From Siphonodentalium dalli (taxonomy: Eukaryota; Mollusca; Scaphopoda; Gadilida; Siphonodentaliidae), in NCBI GenBank assembly GCA_032622095.1, contig CP136069.1, forward strand, positions 184,255,122 to 184,319,121: a stretch of 64,000 bases of DNA, written 5' to 3'. The notes below the pieces were generated by a model. It saw only the letters and a list, made by a program, of their open reading frames with translations. It did not search any database and was not told the DNA's origin. Below, piece by piece: positions 12,906 through 23,403 of this stretch (position 1 is its first letter; every line of letters begins with the position of its first letter). Made by a program: the position numbers and the translations under genes.

Positions 12906-13848
12906 TGTTAATTTATAAGAAAATATATTAGTATTAAATATATAGGCATATAACTGTGTATATTCAAACTTTATATCCAAACTGATTGAAATGCGTGACT
13001 ATATATACCCCTTTCCGCTATACGGGGAACGGGAAAATGCACCTATTCTTTCCACCAAATCCAAACGGGCTAATTAAAGAGCAAGGTAATGCCGTAGCAG
13101 GTACATTTGGATATTCTATTCACGTCCCCCCCCCAAATCTTGACCGCTATACTTTAAAAGTAACCTACCCAGCGGAGAATGCAAGATGGGGTGGGTTGAG
13201 ACTTTTGGTAAATTCCACCGAAAATCGCAAAGGGGCAAAATTCAAACATCGAGATAAAAACATTTTGACGAGTACATCTGATGGGTAGTTTTTTATTGAC
13301 ATTCATCTATTTAAGTATGTAGATTCCCTGAATGAAAACAAACCCATACCGGAAAGGATTTTTGTAATCCGAGAAGAAATGCAAGAGTTACGGGCCCTCA
13401 AAGTTTGCAAGTGTCGGTCCAGTATTGTGGGTCAGGGGAGGGGTGGTCTGTGGTACCAATTTTTAATTCTTCTCCGAATCAGATGAAACTTGGAATATAA
13501 CATAAATATGTCTATCCAAATGTAATTCGCGAACTTTGAACGAATGTTGTACAAGCTCACATCTCATTCCCCAAGCTATACGTTCAAACTCTTTGTGTGT
13601 TGTTGTTAATCACTCATTATATTCTTCGGACCGAACGTTCATTAAGCGCCCTTCATGTTATATATGCGAAAACCGACCCACGTGTTTATTGTTTTATATC
13701 CGATTCAATAACACATCGACGTTTATATTCTAGTTATTTGTCGAATATAAAAAGCATCTTTACATTATCTTTAGTTTGGTATTATTCGTATTTGATGATT
13801 AAAATACACCAAAGCATGTTAAAAAAAAAAAAAAATAGTAGATAATTA

Positions 13849-13925
13849 GACGGGATTCGAACTCACGTCGCAATAAAACACAAACTGAAGGTATGACGAT
13901 CTCACCACTCGGCTACGCACTGCGC
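13849..13925 (-). repeat. tRNA-like sequence, copy 3
   Basis: Same core with substitutions in the anticodon-side and D-arm regions (GGTATGACGATCTC on the plus strand). Both promoter boxes are retained, and the adjacent A-run is also retained. Confidence 0.6.
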
Positions 13926-14329
13926 TGTTAATTTATAAGAAAATATATTAGTATTAAATATATAGGCATATAACTGTGTATATTCAAACTTTATATCCAA
14001 ACTGATTGAAATGCGTGACTATATATACCCCTATCCGCTATACGGGGAACGGGAAAATGCACCTATTCTTCCCACCAAATCCAAACGGGCTAATTAAAGA
14101 GCAAGGTAATGCCGTAGCAGGTACATTTGGATATTCTATTCACGCCCCCCCAAATCTTGACCGCTATACTTTAAAAGTAACCTACCCAGCGGAGAATGCA
14201 AGATGGGTGGGTTGAGACTTTTGGTAAATTCCACCGAAAATCGCAAAGGGGCAAAATTCAAACATCGAGATAAAAACATTTTGACGAGTACATCTGATGG
14301 GTAGTTTTCACGCGCATCTAAAGTGCCAT

Positions 14330-14830
14330 TTTCGAATTTTCAGATGGATCGGTTTACTCGTGACAACACTATCTACTACATATTTTGGGACTTCTGTCTG
14401 TTTGTCTGTTAGGTATGGCCGGGAAAACTGCCGGACGGATTTCGACGAAATTTGATATCTAGGGAAGCTTTTGTCCCGGGAGTGTTTTTGACACCGACCT
14501 GGTCATGACTTTAAAAATGGTCAATTCAATTTCAAATCGTGTAAAACGGATGGATTTCCACGAAATTTGATACCTATGGGTACGCTTGTCCGGGGAGTGT
14601 TTTGGACCGGTAAAACTGTGTCCCCGACCTGACCTTGACCTTTAAAATGGTCAATTCAAGGTCAAATCGCGCCTTTCGACGGGATTTTGATGAAATTGAT
14701 ACCTAGGGGTAATTTTGTCGTGGGAATGTTTTACACGGTTCAAATCGAGACCCCGACCCCGACCTGACCTTGACCTTCAAAATTGTCAATAGGGAAAACA
14801 GCACGGACGAAGTCGGGTCACCCTGCTAGT
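14330..14830 (+). repeat. Diverged tandem repeat ending GGGTCACCCTGCTAGT (possible Helitron 3' end)
   Basis: Three or four diverged units of about 110-130 bp repeat the words GGATTTCGACGAAATTTGAT, CCTTGACCTTTAAAATGGTC and GGTCAATTCAAGGTCAAATC. The block starts with a (GTCT)n-like run near 14395. It closes with CGGACGAAGTCGGGTCACCC followed by TGCTAGT. A small hairpin followed by CTAG and T is compatible with a Helitron 3' terminus (CTRR plus T), but no matching TC 5' end was located, so that assignment is weak. Confidence 0.4.
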
Positions 14831-16600
14831 ATAATATAAATATTTATACTTAAGTAGTCTATCACTAACCTAATTGTAGCCCCAAATCCAAACTTGCTAA
14901 TAAAGATCTAGTTTAATGCAGGAGCATGTACGTCGGTATACTGTAGGTACGCCTCCAAGATGTATGCTCAGCGGAGAGCTTGCGTCGGGTGGGTTCAGAC
15001 TTGGCAAATTCCACCGGAAACAAATGTGGAAAATTACTTAAAAAATTAAACTTTGAGACAAAAATGTGTTGACGTGGTCAGAAGTATCCAGGTGCAACTT
15101 TCGAACGATGTATAAGTTTTAGAGTGGACCGTTTAATCCTGGTAGCGCGTAACATTGTTAACGGGTGAAATATATTACTCAAATTAATATGATTTGCACC
15201 CTTTTGATATATATATATATATGCCGATTACTCTATAATCAGACACACCAAATTTCGTGACCGTAGAACAGGATTTGGGCATCCAGGGGAGCGGTTATAA
15301 TTAGCCATAAAATGTATCCCTACTGAATACAAATGAACTGATTGGCTGGGTGAATGGTGACTCAGTTGGTCAGGACCATGATGCATTAGACAGTCATTAA
15401 TCATCGTGACATAAACCTTTGGAGTATATTTATTATTTAGAAATGTCAATGCAAGTCCACCATCGGATCATTAAGCACCAATATGCATTCGCATGAAGAG
15501 GAATACACATGGGATGGGATGGGATGGGATACCATGGAAGTATATCTGATTCCATGGAATCTGACCTCTAGTTTAAATTATTATTGTATCCAGCAATATG
15601 TTATACCCAAATGATGAATTAGTGGTTTCATAATTAGCTCCGACTTAAATGTATTTGTCAGAAACACCGAACCAAAGACCCCTGCTTCCAATGCACATTG
15701 ATTTTTCATTACAAAAATAGAATCATTCTTTATTTATCCTTATCGACCACACCCATCGATAATCAATCGTGCGGGCACGAAACCTGGTGCAGGGCTAATC
15801 CATCTAACGGCAGTATGCTATCAAACAGTGCGAAAATATTATAAATGAAACTCCACAGTAAAGCCTGCTAAACGCGGGCATGATTTACAATCAAATTACT
15901 AATCTGCATCGTTACTGCGAAACCAGAAATTGGTATTCTCATCTCAGGTTCGAGAACTGAACTGACAGAGGCTTGAATTACAACAAGAAGTAAACCTGGG
16001 AATTTAAAAGATGAGAATACGGACCAACTCGAACAAATGCTGCCGGCTTAGTCGGTTCGAAACTAGGTAACATTTCCCGATCACCGTGGTCTGGACCTGG
16101 AGTAGACTAATTTACGTTAAACCTGCTCCAGACCAGATGCCATAATTCGGCCGTTAAAGTCCATGGATAACGGCTTAAAACATATAATATGAAATATCGC
16201 TTCTGTGTGGACTATTTGTCCGTATATGAAACTACCAACACTATCTTTCCATACCACATTGGTTAAAGTTGTTCACTGTGTCTTGATCAAAGCTATTGTC
16301 TACCTTGTATTCTTCACGAGAATTAACATCGTGCATTACAGGAACTCCATTCGGTCTCCATGAAGCTCGTTGTGCGTTTGAACGTCTAATGTAAAAACGT
16401 CTTACATTGGAAAGGACACAGAAGGATGCTTGATTTACTTAGACAAAATAATAATCTAACATTCATCGGGTGAACAAGAAATAGTGCTGGGTTATAATTG
16501 AACCAAGAGAATTGTCATTTCTACCAAAATACAAGAGTATTTAAGAAACTGAAGCAGCATGGCGATTCTGGTAACACTGTGCTACACAAGGAATGAAAAT
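14831..16600. other. Intron-like stretch, no gene seen
   Basis: Contains an (AT)n run near 15210 and a (GGGAT)n microsatellite near 15509-15530. No domain-bearing ORF or element terminus was recognised. It lies downstream (3') of the last TSP1 exon seen in the window, so it is probably intron. Confidence 0.5.
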
Positions 16601-16622
16601 GTAAAGACATAAGTAAACTTAC

Positions 16623-16793
16623 CTGGGCATACGGTCTCGTTGCAGGAGACAATATTGGTTAAACTTCCATTACATTTAGCTCCACCATTGGTAGGAGGTG
16701 GATTTGTACAAGGCCGTGTCCGTGTTTGAGATCCAATACCACAGGTAACAGAACATATTCCTGAGTCAGCCCAAGCTGCCCAAGCACCGTCCA
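16623..16793 (-). CDS. TSP1-repeat exon of secreted modular protein (sixth visible exon)
   Basis: This 171-bp exon lies between an acceptor (ATTTCAG|TGG) and a donor (GCCCAG|GTAAGT). Both junctions are phase 1. It encodes one thrombospondin type-1 repeat: W-A-A-W-A-D-S-G-I-C-S-V-T-C-G-I-G, then a basic R-T-R-P-C strand, NPPPTNGGAKC, and two closing cysteines. All six cysteines and the WxxW core are present. TSP1 repeats bind glycosaminoglycans or matrix partners and are commonly C- and O-glycosylated (family knowledge). The next upstream exon is at 19687-19863. The gene continues beyond the left edge or ends in an exon not recognised. Start codon and product name cannot be given. Confidence 0.9.
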
Positions 16794-16836
16794 CTGAAAT
16801 CCGAAATGGTCACTGTTAAACAGAACAGCTTACAAA

Positions 16837-16890
16837 GTCAGCCCAAGCTATCCAATCACCGTCCACTCAATATCAGAAGGGGGTCACTCT
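16837..16890 (-). pseudogene. Partial duplicate of the TSP1 exon's 5' end
   Basis: About 50 bp (plus-strand GTCAGCCCAAGCTATCCAAT and following) copies the 5' part of the exon at 16623-16793 plus its acceptor region. It sits just upstream of the real exon on the minus strand. The acceptor is degraded and the rest of the exon is absent, so it is probably a non-functional relic or decoy. Confidence 0.65.
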
Positions 16891-18607
16891 TAGTGAAAGC
16901 GATACTACGATTATTGGGGAAGAATCACATGACACCATATCACACATTTGATGTAGACGTCATTAGTTAGAAATCGATTGACACTAGCAATTGCGCGCGG
17001 CCAATAGTGAGACATAAGTGTTGACCACACTTACAGTGAATACAACAGACAAACATAATTTAGCCTTGGTCAAACACGCACACCATGTTGTCGGCTATCC
17101 GTGTAATACTTTACTGTTCATAACTATCAACACGATTTATCCTCATTCTCAGTAAACATTAATAATACTAATTTAGTGCTAACAATGACTTGAGCCGACA
17201 TGGCTTATACAAGCAGGGAATACCATACAACCATTCAATCAGCTTTAAAAATCTGACCGATGTGACAAATTGTTTTATTTTCTAACCTCCCTGTATTGAC
17301 AATGATTTGGGGTGGGGGAAATCCCTTTAGAATCCATAGTATTTAATTCGCATTATTAATTCTGCGGAAAATATGGCAACCTGGAATCTTAAGCCATACA
17401 AGCGCTACCTCTGGGTTCGACGTCGGGCCTCATGTTTCGGAAACACATTTCGAGTAATTTGCGTATTCATTCTCGAACGTATACGTGACGAATGACTAGT
17501 TGATACGCCACTGGTCACCAGGTAAATAACCTAAATCATACATAGCACTCCCAGGATGAAGAAACATCTTTTTGCTCAATGTGGTGGGCCTTTCTTAAGC
17601 GACAATCGTGTCGAATCGCCTACGTCCATTTTTTCCGCAGCGATTTGTAGTGACGGGGATTAGCGGACATTCAGAGTTCGTATTACCAATTGACGGAAAT
17701 CTTCACCACGAATTGCCGCGGAACTCTTTGATCATTGCACGAATGTTTTCATTTTCTGTCGGTTCGCGAATTTTCTGCCAGATATTTGGACTTTGGTGTG
17801 GTGACTAGGGGTACCTAGCGTTATTTTTTTTAATTATGAAAACAATAAATATTTTAGCGTGAAGCTAAACAACTATTTCAGAAAAGAGAAATTTTTTCTT
17901 TTATATAGATTGATTTATGCAATTTAACAGCATGTTTAAACCAAATATTTGAAAGAAAACAAACTGATGCAGATATAATATCTGCCGGGTATCCGGGTCA
18001 CAACATGAAGTTTGGTTGAAATTGATCCTGGTGTCAGGGGGTTATATCGTTGGTATATCGGTCATATATTTCTAACCTACGCACCTTTACAATCACAGAA
18101 CTGCGCTGCATATCTACTTTACATGTTTGTATCCACACAGTAAAATCCAACAAATTGGATTATCTATTTGTAGCGTTAATACCATTCGCGGTGAAACCAG
18201 TAGCGTGGTTATTCGATACTATTCCTTTCCACACAAAATCGCGATTGAGGTTTTGGCGATTTCCAGCAATTCGCTGAGATTTTTAGTGCACCAATTGCCT
18301 CGCTGAGCGGAATGAGGCAACACGCTTTACACGGACTGATCTTACTGATAATGAATAATCACAAAGCGGTAATCCTAATATATGCAAAAGAGAAGGGATA
18401 AACTATTTGCATTCCTCGATGCACAGTTGAAATATTATATAAATGTGTGCTCCAACAGAAAATCGACACTTTGAACAATCGATTGAAAATGATGAATTAA
18501 AGTAAGACGTAATATGCGTGGCGACTGCAGCCTGGATGGAAGTACGAGCTGATATTGTAACATTTCTTTCCAGTCCGATGGGTTGATATAATCTCGTAGT
18601 TCTCGTT
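16891..18607. other. Intron-like stretch, no gene seen
   Basis: No recognisable exon, terminal repeat or array. The longest ORFs (66-75 aa at 17608 and 18050) carry no domain and lack splice context. Confidence 0.5.
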
Positions 18608-18611
18608 TTAA

Positions 18612-19002
18612 CCCTTTACCCAACAAAACGGCCAAAACCGGCCAAATAAAGCTGCAACAGCCTAAAATATCTTCGGTCTGTCTCAATAGAACCATACAAA
18701 TATGGATATCATTGGAACCGGCTCCTTGACCACATTGTGATAGTTACAGTTATGCCCTGTGCCAATGCATTCTCTTATATATGCGAGTCGACCATAGGTC
18801 GCCTCGCATATATAAGAGAAAGCATTGGCCTAAACAAAATCTTTTTTAACACTTTTTACCATTTTTTCTTACATTCTTTAACAATTTTATAATTTGTAAT
18901 GTTTTAAGCCAATGCATTCTCTTATATATGCGAGGCAACCTATGGTCGACTCGCATATATAAGAGAATGCATTGGCACAGGGCCGTTCTGTTGGGTAAAG
19001 GG
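18612..19002. mobile_element. piggyBac-type MITE, copy 1 (391 bp)
   Basis: Flanked by TTAA on both sides (18608-18611 and 19003-19006), with terminal inverted repeats CCCTTTACCCAACA / TGTTGGGTAAAGGG. Inside are two copies of a palindrome of about 68 bp (GCCAATGCATTCTC...GCATTGGC) around 18755-18823 and 18909-18977, separated by an AT-rich spacer. TTAA targets plus CCC-starting ends are the hallmark of the piggyBac superfamily. There is no coding capacity. It lies in an intron of the TSP1 gene. Confidence 0.85.
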
Positions 19003-19686
19003 TTAAACACTGGTTCAGGACGATGCATCTTGATTGTGCTCTTTGAATGACACTTTGATTGATCATGTTTTCTATATAAGATCACATGGATGCTGGTACT
19101 CACCATTTTAAAAAAGCCTATCGACATCCTGTTTAAAAAAGGCAGAAACCAGAGAAACTAATCGAATTAATTAATTAATTAAGATATGTAAAATTTTATA
19201 TCATTAAGTATCTTAAAGTCCATTGATAATGACTGTCGTTTTTGTTAAACAAAATAATGGGAGCTATCTCTTCTGTCTTGGACAATATGTCCATTAATGC
19301 AATTACCAACACTATGTTGTCCATACCACAGTGTCTACACTGTGTGCACTTTTTCTGGTTCAAAGCTTGTTGTCAACCTTGGATTCTACACGATAATTTA
19401 TAGTGTTCATTATGTGAACTCAGTCCAGTCTCTGTGACACTCCTAGTACCGTTGAACGAATAATGGACATCGTCTTCAGTTATAAATGTACACATTATAA
19501 TGGTATATTTTTCATATGGAGGTGTGTTCCGGAAATATAAGAAGACCACAGACATACGAACATATCATACGCATGCCGAAGGATTCCTATTAATTGGTGG
19601 GGAATAATCAGATAATATAACCATTTATTTTACGTATTACCTGAATATTTCCTAAGAGAACTAACAACAAATGAGAACAAACAAAC

Positions 19687-19863
19687 CTGGACACATGTCT
19701 TTCACACAAGCCTCCGTTTTCACAGAGGGCCCTTCGCACTGTGTTCCTCCTGGACTTGGTGGCGGCTCAGTACAGGTCCTTATCCTAACCCGGAAGCCAA
19801 TTCCGCTTGTTACTGTAGACAGACAGTCCGTGTCCTCCCACCTTGACCACTTTCCATTAATAT
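19687..19863 (-). CDS. TSP1-repeat exon, atypical repeat lacking the second cysteine
   Basis: This 177-bp exon lies between acceptor TTATAG|ATAT and donor TCCAG|GTTTGT, phase 1 at both ends. It encodes a TSP1 repeat beginning INGKWSRWEDTDCLST. Where the sister exons have the second cysteine (CLSTCG), it reads CLSTVTSGIG: a three-residue replacement that removes the cysteine and adds two residues. The following segments FRVRIRTCTEPPPSPGGTQC and VKTEACVKDMCPG are normal. An unpaired cysteine is therefore predicted, or this copy is degenerating, although frame and splice sites are intact. Neighbouring exons are 28521-28691 (5') and 16623-16793 (3'). Confidence 0.85.
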
Positions 19864-20565
19864 CTATAACGTAGACATTGTTTATGTCAGACTCTTATAT
19901 ATTAGTGGCGTTTATATTGAAAACTTCTATCCTCGGAATTAAACATCAGACTATATTATCCTTGCGGTGACGATGTAGTAGTAGGAAAATTATAACACAA
20001 TATGCAAAGTGCAACGTGATGAATCCATACCGAACAAACCATAATATACTCCTCGAGTATATGTGCACACGATGCAGGGACAAAACCTAATATACTCCAG
20101 TAATATATGTACACACGTTGCAGGAACACAATTGAATATACTCATTTAATATAAGTACACGAAACAATGTCATCTACTCCTACTCTGTTATAACAGTACC
20201 GTTAATTCTACGATAAATTACCGGCATATTGTGACCATGATTTGTGAATGGCCACTGTCTTTCCATGCTTGACTTTACATTGGAACAGTGGATTTAAACG
20301 ACTATTCCGTTCGCCATGCATCAGAGCGTATAATTGTGGTATAAACTGCATTCAACACTAAATAAATATAAGTCAACGAAGACCTTGAAAGTGTAAGGTT
20401 ATGGGCCGAACTATGGCTGTTCAGATTTAATCCCCGGAAAACAACAACAACAAAAACATTATCTTTTAATTGAGCGCCGACCGTTTAAACCTAATATTCC
20501 AGAACGAAAACATACTAATATATGTACACACGGTGCAGGAACACAACCTCTTGACCTTCGACGTG
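19864..20565. repeat. Intron sequence with short ATATACTC/TACACAC repeats
   Basis: Around 20040-20170, and again at 20508-20550, diverged units of about 55 bp contain AATATACTC, ATATATGTACACAC and GCAGGAACACAA. The last copy abuts the start of the LINE insertion at about 20560. No exon was seen. Confidence 0.45.
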
Positions 20566-20747
20566 AGCGGACGTATTTACAATTAACTCCTGCGAGTAGT
20601 CATGCGCAACTAATTAAGGAAGACAATGGAGCTGGCAAGCCGACAGATGGAATTATATACTGGATTTTATATTCTTAGTTATATTAGTTAGATTAGTTAT
20701 ATTCTTAGTTAGCTTGGATCATTATATCGAAAATATTGGATATTATC

Positions 20748-22722
20748 ATGGAAACAATCGATTACACGGATTTTGATGACACATTCGATGTTATTGAGGA
20801 CACTGATGTAACAACTGTTGTGCCAGAATCGGTTCGTTTGTTCGAGCAAAATTCAAGTAATTCTACCAGAGGAACAGTGAGTGATCGGAATTATATTCTT
20901 AATCTCGATAAACGAATAGAGAAAAAGTTAACGTATGATGAGGAAAACAAATACCAAACGGAAATCAAAGATGGAGGTCGTTGCGTGGCCATTGATTTAG
21001 ACTCTGATAGTTACAATAGATACTATAGTGGACTGTGTTCAATGTATTGGGATGACTCCTTGGAAAAGGAAATAAATAATGCACATTGGATAATAGGAAA
21101 AGACAAAATGAACGTTATATTGGATGAAAGAATTTACGTCTATCGGAACGCGAACGGTAAAGGTGGAAAAGTTACAATTCACGAATATAGGACTAAAAAC
21201 AAAATGATGATCCAAGGATCTAAGAAAAATATCACTTGGTGGACAACTAAAACACTACCCAACATCTGGGAATCAGGTTTTTCTGAGGAAAAGACAGTGC
21301 CATCGGAGTGTGAGCAGGTAATAACCGCGTCAACTCCTAAGAACGATGACGGACACGATGATGTTCCAAATGCACACTCCCCGATTACATTTTCAGCCAC
21401 GCCGCAGACTGAAAACAAACAAATTCCCAAAGAAGTTATCAACCTGCTTACCCCAATGCTCAAACGACAGCAGAAGAAAACCGGTGGAGATTACAGTGAG
21501 AAATTGTCATGTTTAAAGCTTAAAATGGCAATTTCGGAACTACAAGAGATATTTGAAGAGTTAAAAAAAAACAACTCAACCGTGACTCAGAAGTTAATGA
21601 GAAATTCAAACAGCTAGAACGAGAAATGGTTTTGATGAAAGAAGAAAACAAAAGACCCAGAAAGGTGGCAAAAAAAAGCATCCACAGAAATGCCATCAGC
21701 AGGAAAAACGAAGTTGAACAAAACCCCAACAGCAGCACCCTCAACCGGAAAAAACGAAGTTGAAAAAAACCCCAAGTGCAAAGCACTCGACACACAAACC
21801 GGAACTCAAAACAATTAATTACACAGGCGACGGAAAATCACGAACGCCGATTCAAGAGAGCCCAGTTGTAGTTACCGACTCGGAATATGATGTCGCATCC
21901 AATGTAACAGTTGCAAACAAATTTCATGTGCTTCAGGCTGATGATCAATCAAAATCGCCTGTAGATTATAAATGTGTCACGTCATCAAAGGATCACAAGG
22001 AGAGAAACCCCAGTGAAATGTCTAAATTTGGAAAAATACACCTTGTTGTGGGAGACTCAGTACTTCGATTTGTTAATTCGCAGCGTCTTTCCCACCCTGG
22101 TGAGTTCGTAAAGAAGGTTTCGATCGGTGGAATGAGGATAATGGGGCTTCTAGCATGGCTGACAGATTCGTCGAATGTTGTGGAGGGGAATGTGACACAA
22201 TTTACATTCCACGTAGGCATCAACTCATGCCGAAATGGATTAGTGACTGACAAACAACTATTACTCAGTGTTATCGATGAAGTGAAACGCCGATACCCTA
22301 AGGCGACAATTCGAATATCATCAGTGCTACCCTCACCGCACAACGACGGAACAAATCGTTTGATTTTCGAAACAAACGAATGCTACAAATCAATCTGTGC
22401 GCTAACTGGGTGTGAATACATAGATAACGCCCAATCATTTGTGGAACCACGAACCACCCGCGTAGCAGTACATCTGTTCCATGACAAATGGCATCCCAAC
22501 ACTGATGGCGTGGAACGATTGGGCAGAAACATTCGCCACGGGACGAACAGCCGACAGACCTTTCACCCTTCGTTTCATCAGCATGGTCGGTTGTCACACT
22601 CACAACCTGCGACGAATCACCAGTCCCCAGCGGGTGACTTGAAAGACTCCCAAACTTTAATGGCTTCTGAACTCAGTAGTTTGATAGCAGAACTGAGAGC
22701 TTGTATCAAAGGGACAAATTAG
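20748..22722 (+). pseudogene. LINE ORF1: N-terminal domain, coiled coil, SGNH esterase (frameshifted)
   Basis: Start chosen at ATG 20748 (METIDYTDFDDTFDV); the upstream in-frame TTG at 20736 is not needed. The first part (to the stop at 21615-21617) is acidic, has a globular W/Y-rich segment and then enters a coiled coil. Around 21595 and again at 21720-21760 the frame shifts; the alternative frame continues the helix (KFKQLEREMVLMKEENK) and then lysine-rich tandem words (TGKTKLKKTP type). The second part contains an SGNH hydrolase: block I VVGDSVLRF (nucleophile Ser), block III HVGINSC (Gly/Asn oxyanion residues), block V DKWHPNTDG (Asp/His). In related LINEs this ORF1 binds RNA and may act as an esterase; its substrate is not known. 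Because of the two frameshifts no full-length product is expected. Confidence 0.8.
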
Positions 22723-23403
22723 TTCCATGTGGTTTTGTAGGCATGGCACAGCTTAATCTCCAGTAAGATGGACTTTGGTTTCATCGCACATGTATACAAA
22801 TTGAATAACGTTTTCATTACTTGTTTAACATCCGACATCGACCCTTTAAGTCGGCACGTTTTATGTACCGACAATGAACGCGTTGTTTAATTATCTACCA
22901 TAATCTCACTTGTTAGCACCATGTATCAATTAAATGATGACCACCAGCTCGTTATCCAATTATCTATAACGATCTGTATACGAACCAATGTGGATACAAT
23001 AACAGACCATCAGTGTAAACAATATGTGTTAGGAAAGCATTGTCGATGTTTCATAGACAACTAACCAAACAAACAAAAGCATTTCGCCCAGTGGATAAGT
23101 AACTTTCATTTCTGTATGATTTCAAAATATTCCTTAAGTAAAATGTGTCCCTCTGTAGATTATGCTGTTGCCATGCACGATGAAGCACTATAATGGTATA
23201 CTCTTTGTTTTTTAAGTATTGTTGTTAAATTTTATTAGTATGAACGCATTATATACGTATACTTTGTATAAATGTTTGATTTAGGTAAATTGTACAATTG
23301 TAGAGAGAATAGGAAATCTTACCAGCTCCATGGCTAGTACACTGAAATAATGTCTGACACTAGTTCAACAGATCACAGTAATACAATCCGATATACAATC
23401 TGA

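Larger units (their letters stand above)
11440..14307. repeat. Threefold tandem repeat, about 1.05-kb units with tRNA-like core
   Basis: Three direct copies can be anchored at the same motif (CGGGATTCGAACTCACGTCG) at about 11757, 12831 and 13851, so periods are about 1073 and 1021 bp. Copies differ by small changes: an interrupted versus pure A-run before the tRNA-like part, variable C-run lengths after TATTCACG, and loss of about 50 bp at the start of unit 3. Unit 3 stops being homologous after GATGGGTAGTTTT near 14307. The repeated 82-121-aa ORFs inside have no recognisable domain and are most simply read as by-products. Confidence 0.85.

Noticed and set aside
12460-13845. 82-121-aa ORFs repeated in the 1.05-kb array
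   Set aside because: Same argument: they follow the repeat copies and end in poly-K from an A-run.
11755-13925. Functional tRNA genes
   Set aside because: Box A and box B match, but no acceptor stem forms and the sequence is part of a tandem repeat. Treated as tRNA-like/SINE-type instead.
14380-14830. Confident Helitron call
   Set aside because: The CTAGT end and small hairpin are suggestive, but no 5' TC end, no Rep/helicase and no AT insertion context could be fixed.
17608-18277. 66- and 75-aa ORFs between TSP1 exons
   Set aside because: No domain, wrong strand for the host gene, and no conserved motif.
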